Below are positions 1-5,052 of a DNA stretch of 9,739 bases, one piece after another. Below the pieces are notes generated by a model. The model saw nothing but the letters and a program-made list of their open reading frames with translations, had not been told where the DNA came from and ran no database searches. A program made the position numbers and the translations under genes. Where the stretch lies: contig CABUBH010000060.1 in assembly GCA_902489775.1 (NCBI GenBank), positions 1 to 9,739 of the forward strand, written 5' to 3'. Each line of letters starts with the position of its first letter. The first letter of the stretch is position 1. The stretch comes from an uncultured Collinsella sp. (GTDB lineage: Bacteria > Actinomycetota > Coriobacteriia > Coriobacteriales > Coriobacteriaceae).

Positions 1-57
1 TCATGCCTTGCCTTTTGAATGACAAATTGTCGCCCTGGGCGGCGCGCAGCGTCAACT

Positions 58-87
58 GGTTACGGCGTTTGGCAAAACGCCGTAACC
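58..87. repeat. Palindromic hairpin repeat, copy 1, after lysS
   Basis: A perfect 13-bp inverted repeat (arms GGTTACGGCGTTT and AAACGCCGTAACC) closes a 4-base loop, GGCA. It starts two bases after the lysS stop codon on the minus strand. No U-tract follows on the minus strand, so it is not a classical intrinsic terminator. A sister copy with compensatory stem changes lies at 4575-4602 after dtd. Seen directly: the palindrome and its position. Inferred: an operon-end RNA hairpin or REP-like element. The remaining 57 bases to the left edge hold no gene I can support, only a short GACAA-A-TTGTC palindrome at 21-31. Confidence 0.8.
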
Positions 88-89
88 CC

Positions 90-2054
90 CTAGTACATCT
101 TTGCGCCGGCGGGGATGGAGGCGTCGAGCTGGATCAGATTGAGGCGCTCCTCGCCCTCCTCCTCGTGGACAGCGCTGATCAGCATGCCGCAGCTGGGAAT
201 ACCCATCATCTTGCGCGGAGGCAGGTTGGTGATGGCGAGCAAGGTCTTGCCAACCAGGTCCTCGGGCTCGTAATAAGCGTGAATACCGGAGAGGATGGTG
301 CGGTCGGTGCCGGTGCCGTCGTCGAGCGTAAAGTTCAGCAGCTTCTTGGACTTCTTGACGGCCTCGCATGCCTTGACCTTCACAGCGCGGAAATCGCTCT
401 TGGAGAAGGTATCAAAGTCGACGAACTCTTCAAACAGCGGCTCAACGGCGATCTTGGAGTAATCGAGCGTGGGCTTAAGCGACTTAACGAACGGGCTCGC
501 GGCGTTGCCGGCCTCGGCAGCCTTGGCGGCAGCGGCACCGGACTGGAAACCCTTCTCGGGCTTCATGTGCGGGAACAGCAGCACGTCGCGGATAGAAGCC
601 TGGTTGGTGAGCAGCATGACCACGCGGTCGATACCAATGCCAATGCCGCCCGCGGGAGGCATACCGTACTCGAGGGCGCGCACGTAGTCCTCGTCGTACT
701 CCATGGCCTCGTCGTCACCGCCGGCCTTCTCGGCCATCTGAGCGGCAAAGCGCTCGGCCTGGTCGACCGGGTCGTTGAGCTCGGAGAACGCGTTGGCGTA
801 CTCGTGACCGGCAATAACCAGCTCAAAGCGGTGCGTCAGGCGCGGGTCGTCCTCAAAGCGCTTGGCAAGCGGGCTGACCTCGATGGGGTAATCGCACACG
901 AACGTGGGGTTGACGATGGTGTCCTCGCCCAGCTCATCGTAGATCTCGGCGATAATCTTGCCGGCGGTCCACTCGGGCTTAATCTCCAGGCCCTTCTCGC
1001 GCGCGGCGGCAGCAAGCTCCTCGACCGGCGTGTCGATGGTGACCTGCTTGCCGAGCACGTCGGAGACGATGTCGGTCATGGGACGGCTGGCCCACTCACC
1101 AGAAAGGTCGATGGTCTGGCCCTGGTACTCGATGACCTCGGGGTTGCCGATGGCCTTGTTAGCCGCCTTAATGACGCCCTGGGCGAGCGCCTTCATGCCC
1201 TCGAGGTCGGAGAAGGCACGGTAGGCCTCCATCGTGGTGAACTCGGGGTTGTGGGTGAGGTCCATGCCCTCGTTACGGAAGATGCGGCCGATCTCGAACA
1301 CGCGCTCAAAACCACCGACGATGCAGCGCTTGAGGTGCAGCTCGGTGGCAATACGCAGGTAGCACTCCTGATCGAGCGCGTTGAAGTGGGTAATGAACGG
1401 CTTGGCCGTGGCACCGCCCTGGATGGTCTGCAGGATGGGGGTCTCGACCTCCATGTAGCCGTCGGACTCCATAAAGCGACGGAAGGTGGAGAGAATCTGC
1501 GAACGTTTACGGAAGGTCTCACGAACGTCGTCGTTGGCGATCAGGTCGACATAGCGCTGGCGATAGCGGGTCTCCTTGTCGGAAAGACCGTGGAACTTCT
1601 CGGGCAGCGGACGAACGGCTTTGGCAAGCAGGGTCGCGCTCTTAGGGGCAACGGAAAGCTGGCCGCGCTGGGTGCGCACGACCACGCCGGTCACGCCCAG
1701 GATGTCGCCCAGGTCAAGGGCCTTGAGCGTATTCCAGGCAGCCTCGTCCATGTCGTTGATGCGGCAGAACAGCTGAATCTCGGCAGTCGCATCGCGCACG
1801 ACGATGAACATGATCTTGCCCTGACCGCGCTTGGCGACCACGCGGCCGGCGATCTTCACGACGTCCTCGGTGTCCTCGCCATCGGCAAGCTCGGCGTACT
1901 TAGCCTCGATATCGGCGACGTAGTCCTCAAGCTCAGAGTGCTCGGGATAGGGGTTCTGGCCCGCCTCGAACAGGGCGGCGCGCTTGGCCAGGCGGGTGGC
2001 GCGCTCGTCGTTGAGCGTCGATGCCTGATCGGCGGCGTTCTGGTTCTCTGCCAT
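90..2054 (-). CDS. lysS: Lysyl-tRNA synthetase (class II) with C-terminal tRNA-binding domain
   Basis: Charges tRNA-Lys with lysine in the cytoplasm. The 654-residue protein has an N-terminal OB-fold anticodon-binding domain (about 65-150), then the class II catalytic core: motif 1 around 180-220 (ETPILQ, GGATAKPF), motif 2 around 252-278 (FEIGRIFRNEGMD, HNPEFTTMEAY) and motif 3 around 467-483 (PPAGGIGIGIDRVVMLL). A normal bacterial LysRS ends near residue 500. Here an Ala-rich linker (501-540) leads into a Trbp111/EMAPII-like domain (about 545-654) with the FSKSDFRAVKV, TILSGI and NLPPRKMMGIPSCGM signatures seen at the C-terminus of bacterial MetRS. The ATG start has GAGGAG 7 bases upstream (2062-2067). 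It lies 79 bases downstream of greA, probably in the same operon, with a hairpin between them. The enzyme assignment is secure; the effect of the extra domain is inferred. Confidence 0.97.
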   Translation of the reverse strand: MAENQNAADQASTLNDERATRLAKRAALFEAGQNPYPEHSELEDYVADIEAKYAELADGEDTEDVVKIAGRVVAKRGQGKIMFIVVRDATAEIQLFCRINDMDEAAWNTLKALDLGDILGVTGVVVRTQRGQLSVAPKSATLLAKAVRPLPEKFHGLSDKETRYRQRYVDLIANDDVRETFRKRSQILSTFRRFMESDGYMEVETPILQTIQGGATAKPFITHFNALDQECYLRIATELHLKRCIVGGFERVFEIGRIFRNEGMDLTHNPEFTTMEAYRAFSDLEGMKALAQGVIKAANKAIGNPEVIEYQGQTIDLSGEWASRPMTDIVSDVLGKQVTIDTPVEELAAAAREKGLEIKPEWTAGKIIAEIYDELGEDTIVNPTFVCDYPIEVSPLAKRFEDDPRLTHRFELVIAGHEYANAFSELNDPVDQAERFAAQMAEKAGGDDEAMEYDEDYVRALEYGMPPAGGIGIGIDRVVMLLTNQASIRDVLLFPHMKPEKGFQSGAAAAKAAEAGNAASPFVKSLKPTLDYSKIAVEPLFEEFVDFDTFSKSDFRAVKVKACEAVKKSKKLLNFTLDDGTGTDRTILSGIHAYYEPEDLVGKTLLAITNLPPRKMMGIPSCGMLISAVHEEEGEERLNLIQLDASIPAGAKMY

Positions 2055-2072
2055 AAGTTAGCTCCTCAAACT

Positions 2073-2105
2073 AAAACGCTCCCCAGGATTCGGTCCCAGG
2101 GAGCG
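2073..2105 (-). terminator. Intercistronic hairpin between greA and lysS (terminator-like)
   Basis: On the minus strand an 8-bp arm pair (CGCTCCCT with GGGGAGCG) continues into GGGA/TCCT around a CCGAA loop, giving 12 stacked pairs, two of them G-U. TTTTAG follows, which is a short U-tract. The hairpin base lies only 9 bases upstream of the lysS Shine-Dalgarno. It could be a partial terminator or attenuator between greA and lysS, or a processing/stability hairpin. A-residues on the far side (2106-2109) would also give a U-tract on the plus strand. Confidence 0.55.
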
Positions 2106-2133
2106 AAAACATACCTTTACGCGGGACCGTGGT

Positions 2134-2604
2134 CTAGCGTGCGATCTTGGCGATGGTGTAGACGCGAGTCTTGCCGGAAGGCGTAACGACCTCGACGGAG
2201 TCGCCCTCGCCGTGACCAATGATGGCGTGACCGACCGGAGACTCGTTGGAAATCTTGTGCTCGAGCGAGTTGGTCTCGGTGGTACCGACGAGCGTGACTT
2301 CCATGACCTCGCCGTTGGGATCAATCAGCGAAACGGTGGAACCGATGGAGACGGTCAGGTCGCCCGTGGTGGCAGCAACCTGAGCGTTGGCGAGGATGGC
2401 CTGGATCTCGGCAATACGAGCGGCGTTCTGGGCCTGCTTGTCCTTAGCGGCGTCGTACTCGGAGTTCTCCGAAAGGTCGCCGAACGCGCGGGCTTCCTTG
2501 ATGTCCTCGACGATCTCCTTGGCGTAATCGCCCTCACGCCAAGCGAGCTCCTCGACGAGCTTCTGGCGGCCCTCAGCGGTCAGTACGATCTGGCTTGCGT
2601 CCAT
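2134..2604 (-). CDS. greA: Transcription elongation factor GreA
   Basis: GreA enters the RNA polymerase secondary channel and stimulates cleavage of the 3' end of backtracked RNA. The 156-residue product matches the usual length (about 158). Residues 1-75 form the N-terminal antiparallel coiled coil, with the tip sequence FGDLSENSEY (41-50); its D43 and E46 correspond to the acidic tip residues that coordinate the catalytic Mg. The C-terminal half is the FKBP-like domain, with ESPVGHAIIGH and GDSVEVVTPSG. I chose the ATG at 2602-2604 because GGGGAG lies 8 bases upstream; an upstream in-frame start would add 11 residues without a better site. lysS follows. A terminator after tatA lies just upstream, so greA needs its own promoter or readthrough. 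A TTGACA occurs at 2639-2644 but lacks a convincing -10. Confidence 0.96.
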   Translation of the reverse strand: MDASQIVLTAEGRQKLVEELAWREGDYAKEIVEDIKEARAFGDLSENSEYDAAKDKQAQNAARIAEIQAILANAQVAATTGDLTVSIGSTVSLIDPNGEVMEVTLVGTTETNSLEHKISNESPVGHAIIGHGEGDSVEVVTPSGKTRVYTIAKIAR

Positions 2605-2651
2605 ACGGATATCTCCCCAACTCTGATCAACAATCAACTGTCAACAAAACG

Positions 2652-2684
2652 AAAAAGACCGGCTAGCCTGCGGGCAAGCCGGTC
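2652..2684 (-). terminator. Intrinsic terminator after tatA
   Basis: On the minus strand GACCGGCT and AGCCGGTC form an 8-bp stem, with three more inner pairs (GCC/GGC) past a U-U mismatch and a CGCA loop, followed by TTTTTCG. It lies 25 bases after the tatA stop codon and is a good rho-independent terminator. Confidence 0.85.
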
Positions 2685-2709
2685 AGGTGCTCACCCCAAA
2701 GGGATGGGA

Positions 2710-2985
2710 CTACTCTGCGTCCGCGTCGCTGTCCTCTGCCTGCTTCTTCTTGGCAGCAGCGAGCTTGGCCTCGAGCTCAGCGATCTCCTTGTCCTCCTCG
2801 GACTGCTCGACCACGACCTCCTCGGCCTGCTTGGTCTCGGCCTTATCGTCGCCCTCCATACCCTCACGGATATTCTTGACGGTAGAGCCGAGGGACTTGC
2901 CGAGCTTCGGCAGGTTCTTGGGCCCGAAGATAATCAGGACAACGACGAGAATAATGATGAGCTCAGGAGCCCTCAGTCCAAACAT
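2710..2985 (-). CDS. tatA: Sec-independent protein translocase subunit TatA
   Basis: TatA is the pore-forming or membrane-weakening subunit of the twin-arginine system, which exports folded proteins. The 91-residue product has the family layout: a short periplasmic N-terminus, a transmembrane helix (about residues 8-20, ELIIILVVVLIIF), the FGP hinge (20-22), an amphipathic helix with KNLPKLGKSLGSTVKNIREGM (23-43) and a charged, acidic tail with coiled-coil character (60-91). The start is the ATG at 2983-2985, with GGAGG 5 bases upstream; an open frame continues upstream into the tRNA-Pro gene but is not coding. It stands alone: no tatC or tatB is next to it. It has its own promoter (3022-3050) and terminator (2652-2684), so it appears monocistronic. 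TatA rather than TatB is inferred from the short tail and the absence of tatC nearby. Confidence 0.93.
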   Translation of the reverse strand: MFGLRAPELIIILVVVLIIFGPKNLPKLGKSLGSTVKNIREGMEGDDKAETKQAEEVVVEQSEEDKEIAELEAKLAAAKKKQAEDSDADAE

Positions 2986-3021
2986 GTAGACCTCCACAAT
3001 ACAGCGAGACAAGCTCGAATG

Positions 3022-3050
3022 AGTATACCGCGGGTATCGCGGTATCACAA
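3022..3050 (-). promoter_or_regulatory. Sigma70-type promoter of tatA with internal palindrome
   Basis: On the minus strand a -35 TTGTGA (3045-3050) and a -10 TATACT (3022-3027) are separated by exactly 17 bases. Both are close to consensus. The site lies between the tRNA-Pro terminator and tatA, giving a leader of about 30 bases. The spacer holds the inverted repeat listed separately. This is a sequence match only; no start site is known. Confidence 0.7.
3025..3045. promoter_or_regulatory. Perfect inverted repeat, candidate operator in the tatA promoter
   Basis: ATACCGCG, then five bases (GGTAT on the plus strand), then CGCGGTAT: an 8-bp perfect inverted repeat over 21 bases. It covers the whole promoter spacer and overlaps half of the -10 and one base of the -35. 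This is where a dimeric repressor or a spacer-binding (MerR-like) activator would bind. The regulator is unknown. A chance palindrome remains possible. Confidence 0.5.
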
Positions 3051-3058
3051 CAATAGCT

Positions 3059-3086
3059 AAAAAAAGGGACCGCAAGAAGCGGTCCC
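3059..3086 (-). terminator. Intrinsic terminator after tRNA-Pro
   Basis: On the minus strand GGGACCGC and GCGGTCCC form a perfect 8-bp stem around a TTCTT loop, followed by seven T residues. It lies 11 bases after the tRNA CCA end and separates the veg-ispE/tRNA unit from tatA. Confidence 0.92.
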
Positions 3087-3097
3087 TCCTCATGCTC

Positions 3098-3174
3098 TGG
3101 TCGGGTTGACTGGATTTGAACCAGCGACCCCTGCGTCCCGAACGCAGTGCTCTACCAAACTGAGCCACAACCCG
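3098..3174 (-). tRNA. tRNA-Pro (anticodon CGG)
   Basis: A 77-base cloverleaf on the minus strand. The acceptor stem is CGGGTTG/CAACCCG with discriminator A and an encoded CCA end. The D stem is GCTC/GAGC. The anticodon stem CTGCG/CGCAG encloses the loop TTCGGGA, so the anticodon is CGG (plus-strand positions 3138-3140), reading CCG. The variable loop is GGGTC, and the T arm carries GGTTCAAATCC. The C1-G72 pair and G35G36 with G37 fit proline identity. It lies 49 bases after ispE and just before a strong terminator. Confidence 0.95.
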
Positions 3175-3182
3175 TTAGCTCG

Positions 3183-3188
3183 ACTATA
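3183..3188 (-). promoter_or_regulatory. Possible -10 element of tRNA-Pro
   Basis: TATAGT on the minus strand, ending 8 bases before the tRNA 5' end, in the 49-base ispE-tRNA gap. I see no good -35 at 16-18 bases. The tRNA may instead, or also, be cotranscribed with ispE, since no terminator separates them. Confidence 0.3.
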
Positions 3189-3223
3189 GTAACAAAGATT
3201 TTCGCCGTGTGCTAGAGAAATTT

Positions 3224-4120
3224 TTATTTCTTTGGCGCGTCGATTTGAACCGTGTTGGGAATGAGCTCCGTCGCGTAGGACCACCAGCCGTTTTGCTGGG
3301 CAGCTTCCGCAAGCCTTTCGGCCGTGGCAGCGGTGTCGCAAATGGCAAACGAGCAGGCACCCGATCCGCACACATCTACAGCAACGGTTCCGTCCTGTTT
3401 ACGCAGCCAGTCGAGGACCGTTTGAATCTGCGACTCCATCTGTGCGGAAATGACACCAAGGTTGTTATGGATGAGTGCATATGCCGTCTCGGCATCACCA
3501 GCACGCAAGGCAGAAGCTATCGCGCCGGGCTTGTCCGCAGGCACCGGGGCCTCGTCAAAACGTCGATAGGCTTCAATTGTCGAAACGCTTGCCTCGCGCG
3601 GCTTGACCAGCACGACGGGCGTCGCGGGCAGCGCGGGGTACTCAGTTGCCAGCACGTCTCCCCCACCTACGTAGAACGCAGGACTCGCGTGCAAAAAGAA
3701 CGGGACGTCAGCACCAATGCCCCGCGCAATATCGTCGAGCGCTGGGTCGGTGCGATCAATGCCCCAGAGCTCTGCCAAGGCGACAATGACCGCGGCCGCA
3801 TCCGTCGAGGGGCCGCCCAAGCCGGCGCACAATGGAATGCGCTTCTCAATCGTCACGCAGATGTTTGCCTCGCGACCATAATGCTCGGCCATAGCAACCG
3901 CAGCCCGATACGCCGTATTCTTTTGCATGGGAAAATCTGATGCCGGAACCGTCTGGACAGTCAGCGCCTGCGCCGGCGTGACCGTCACGGTATCGGAAAG
4001 ACCGACGGCTGCCATCAGGGAATCGACCCTGTGGTAGCCGCGGTCATCGCGCTCGGTATGAACCCCCAGGTAGAAGTTAATCTTTGCCGGCGCGGAAAGA
4101 GTCAGGGACCGATCGGTCAC
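3224..4120 (-). CDS. ispE: 4-diphosphocytidyl-2-C-methyl-D-erythritol kinase
   Basis: IspE phosphorylates CDP-methylerythritol at the 2-hydroxyl using ATP, in the MEP (non-mevalonate) pathway to isoprenoids, which supplies undecaprenyl phosphate among other products. The 298-residue protein is a GHMP kinase of normal length. It has N-terminal APAKINFYLGV with the conserved Lys13, the ATP-binding loop PLCAGLGGPSTDAA (about 96-109), the GADVPFFL segment with catalytic Asp138, and the C-terminal CGSGACSFA motif (251-259). The loop differs from the usual GLGGGSSDAA by Pro104 and Thr106. The GTG start has GAGGAG 8 bases upstream, inside the end of veg, and lies 2 bases after the veg stop codon, so the two are probably translationally coupled. 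veg before ispE is also the order in Bacillus subtilis, apart from an intervening small gene. Confidence 0.96.
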   Translation of the reverse strand: MTDRSLTLSAPAKINFYLGVHTERDDRGYHRVDSLMAAVGLSDTVTVTPAQALTVQTVPASDFPMQKNTAYRAAVAMAEHYGREANICVTIEKRIPLCAGLGGPSTDAAAVIVALAELWGIDRTDPALDDIARGIGADVPFFLHASPAFYVGGGDVLATEYPALPATPVVLVKPREASVSTIEAYRRFDEAPVPADKPGAIASALRAGDAETAYALIHNNLGVISAQMESQIQTVLDWLRKQDGTVAVDVCGSGACSFAICDTAATAERLAEAAQQNGWWSYATELIPNTVQIDAPKK

Positions 4121-4122
4121 CG

Positions 4123-4419
4123 TTAGTGCTCCTCGAGCTGATTGCCGAGCGGGGTAAAGATATGCTCGCCGCTCTCAGGGTCGAACAGCTCGACCTGACC
4201 GGTGAGGACATCGATATACTGGTAGGACTGACGCGACTTGCGGCCGCGGCGCTCGTCAACCTCGACGATAAAGACGGCGGGGTGGACGCTCTTGATGGTG
4301 CCCATGCGCTCGACGACGCGGGTGCGGCCCATGTTGGCCTTAACCTTGACGCGATCGCCCACCATATCGGTCAGCTTCTCGTGGATGTCGTCGACGTGAT
4401 TGACTTCCATCTCTTCCAT
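4123..4419 (-). CDS. veg: Veg family protein (DUF1021)
   Basis: A 98-residue protein resembling B. subtilis Veg: the core GDRVKVKANMGRTRVVERMG, then VHPAVFIVEVDER and SYQYIDVLTGQVEL, matches the family pattern of a small beta-barrel-like protein. B. subtilis Veg has been linked to biofilm matrix gene control; the biochemical role is not settled and I assign none here. The frame stays open up to a TTG at 4441-4443, but I chose the ATG at 4417-4419 because GGAGG lies 8 bases upstream of it and would otherwise be inside the coding region. ispE starts 2 bases downstream. An extended -10 promoter (4487-4516) and a leader hairpin (4447-4466) lie upstream. Family assignment is by recalled similarity plus conserved position next to ispE. 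Confidence 0.88.
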   Translation of the reverse strand: MEEMEVNHVDDIHEKLTDMVGDRVKVKANMGRTRVVERMGTIKSVHPAVFIVEVDERRGRKSRQSYQYIDVLTGQVELFDPESGEHIFTPLGNQLEEH

Positions 4420-4446
4420 GAACAGGGCCTCCAGAAGGTGCAATTC

Positions 4447-4466
4447 AAAAAGGGGATAATACCCCT
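4447..4466 (-). promoter_or_regulatory. Small terminator-like hairpin in the veg leader
   Basis: On the minus strand AGGGG and CCCCT pair around TATTAT, and the stem end runs straight into a U-tract of five (one U is within the stem). It lies between the predicted transcription start and the veg Shine-Dalgarno. The 5-bp stem is short for a full terminator; it may be a partial attenuator or a 5' stabilising hairpin. Confidence 0.4.
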
Positions 4467-4486
4467 AAGATAGACAAAACTCTAAT

Positions 4487-4516
4487 ACTATAGCACCCTG
4501 CTGCCGCCAAACGCAA
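4487..4516 (-). promoter_or_regulatory. Extended -10 promoter of veg-ispE
   Basis: On the minus strand the -10 TATAGT (4487-4492) is preceded by TG one base upstream, an extended -10, with a weaker -35 TTGCGT (4511-4516) at 18 bases. It lies just downstream of the dtd terminator. The predicted leader to veg is about 60 bases. Sequence match only. Confidence 0.6.
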
Positions 4517-4522
4517 GTAGCT

Positions 4523-4553
4523 AAAAAAGCCCGGTCTCGAATACGTACCAGAC
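4523..4553 (-). terminator. Probable intrinsic terminator after dtd
   Basis: On the minus strand GTCTGGT pairs with ACCGGGC (7 bp, two G-U) around an 11-base loop, followed by six T residues. It lies 21 bases beyond the palindromic repeat after dtd and would end the murE-to-dtd block. Confidence 0.6.
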
Positions 4554-4574
4554 GACAACCTCGCATGACCAGTT

Positions 4575-4602
4575 GTTACGCGGTTTGGTAAAACCGCGTA
4601 AC
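4575..4602. repeat. Palindromic hairpin repeat, copy 2, after dtd
   Basis: A perfect 12-bp inverted repeat (GTTACGCGGTTT and AAACCGCGTAAC) with loop GGTA. It abuts the dtd stop codon with no gap. Compared with copy 1 (58-87), two stem pairs are swapped from GC to CG in one arm with the matching change in the other, so all four stem substitutions preserve pairing. No U-tract follows directly; a separate terminator lies 21 bases further on. Confidence 0.8.
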
Positions 4603-5049
4603 CTAAAGGTTGTCGGTGTCCAAGACGATGGTGAATGGGCCGTCGTTGACCAAGTCGACTTTCATATCGGCGCCAAAAATGCCGTGCGCCACGTGTTCGA
4701 CATCTTGACGAACGAGCGTCAGGAAGTACTCGTAGAGCTCGTTGGCAACATCGGGTGCGCCGGCATCCGTAAACGACGGACGGCGACCGTGGCGGCAGTC
4801 GGCGAACAGCGTGAACTGCGACACCACGAGCACCTCGCCGTCGACATCGGCAAGCGCCAAGTTGGTCTTGCCGTTCTCGTCCTCGTTGATACGCAGCCCG
4901 CGGAGCTTGCCCCACAGCTTGTCGGCCTCGGCACGCGTATCGCCATGGCCCACACCCAGCAGCACCAGGTAGCCGCGTCCAATGCGGCCCACGCACTCGC
5001 CGTCGACCGTCACGCCGGCGTTGAGCACGCGCTGCACCACCGCACGCAC
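4603..5049 (-). CDS. dtd: D-aminoacyl-tRNA deacylase
   Basis: DTD removes D-amino acids (and glycine mischarged on tRNA-Ala) from tRNA, protecting translation. The 148-residue product matches the family length of about 145-150. It starts with the typical MRAVVQRVLNAGVTVDG and has the two active-site motifs: SQFTL (77-81, within VVSQFTLFADCRHGRRPSF) and the cross-subunit Gly-cisPro motif NDGPFT (135-140). The GTG start lies 3 bases after the rdgB stop; the Shine-Dalgarno GAGGAG (5056-5061) sits at the end of rdgB, 6 bases from the start, so translation is probably coupled to rdgB. The stop codon is followed directly by a palindromic repeat and then a terminator, making dtd the last gene of its operon. 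Confidence 0.96.
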   Translation of the reverse strand: MRAVVQRVLNAGVTVDGECVGRIGRGYLVLLGVGHGDTRAEADKLWGKLRGLRINEDENGKTNLALADVDGEVLVVSQFTLFADCRHGRRPSFTDAGAPDVANELYEYFLTLVRQDVEHVAHGIFGADMKVDLVNDGPFTIVLDTDNL

Positions 5050-5052
5050 GGT

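Noticed and set aside
21..31. Short palindrome GACAA-A-TTGTC near the left edge
   Set aside because: Five-base arms with no promoter or repeat context; compatible with chance.
2055..2133. T-box leader for lysS
   Set aside because: The gap is only 79 bases and lacks the T-box sequence and specifier stem.
3..2186. 727-codon open frame on the plus strand opposite lysS
   Set aside because: It lies antisense to a clear lysS. Long antisense frames are expected where GC-rich third positions remove stop codons; the translation is low-complexity, rich in Leu, Val, Gly and Asp, and has no recognisable domain.
2615..2644. greA promoter based on TTGACA at 2639-2644
   Set aside because: The -35 match is perfect but no -10-like hexamer occurs 15-19 bases downstream on the minus strand.
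2986..3168. N-terminal extension of tatA upstream of 2985
   Set aside because: The extension would run through the tatA promoter, the terminator and most of the tRNA-Pro gene; the ATG at 2985 has a Shine-Dalgarno and gives a normal TatA N-terminus.
4420..4443. TTG start for veg at 4441-4443
   Set aside because: No Shine-Dalgarno precedes it, and it would place the GGAGG of the downstream ATG inside the coding sequence.
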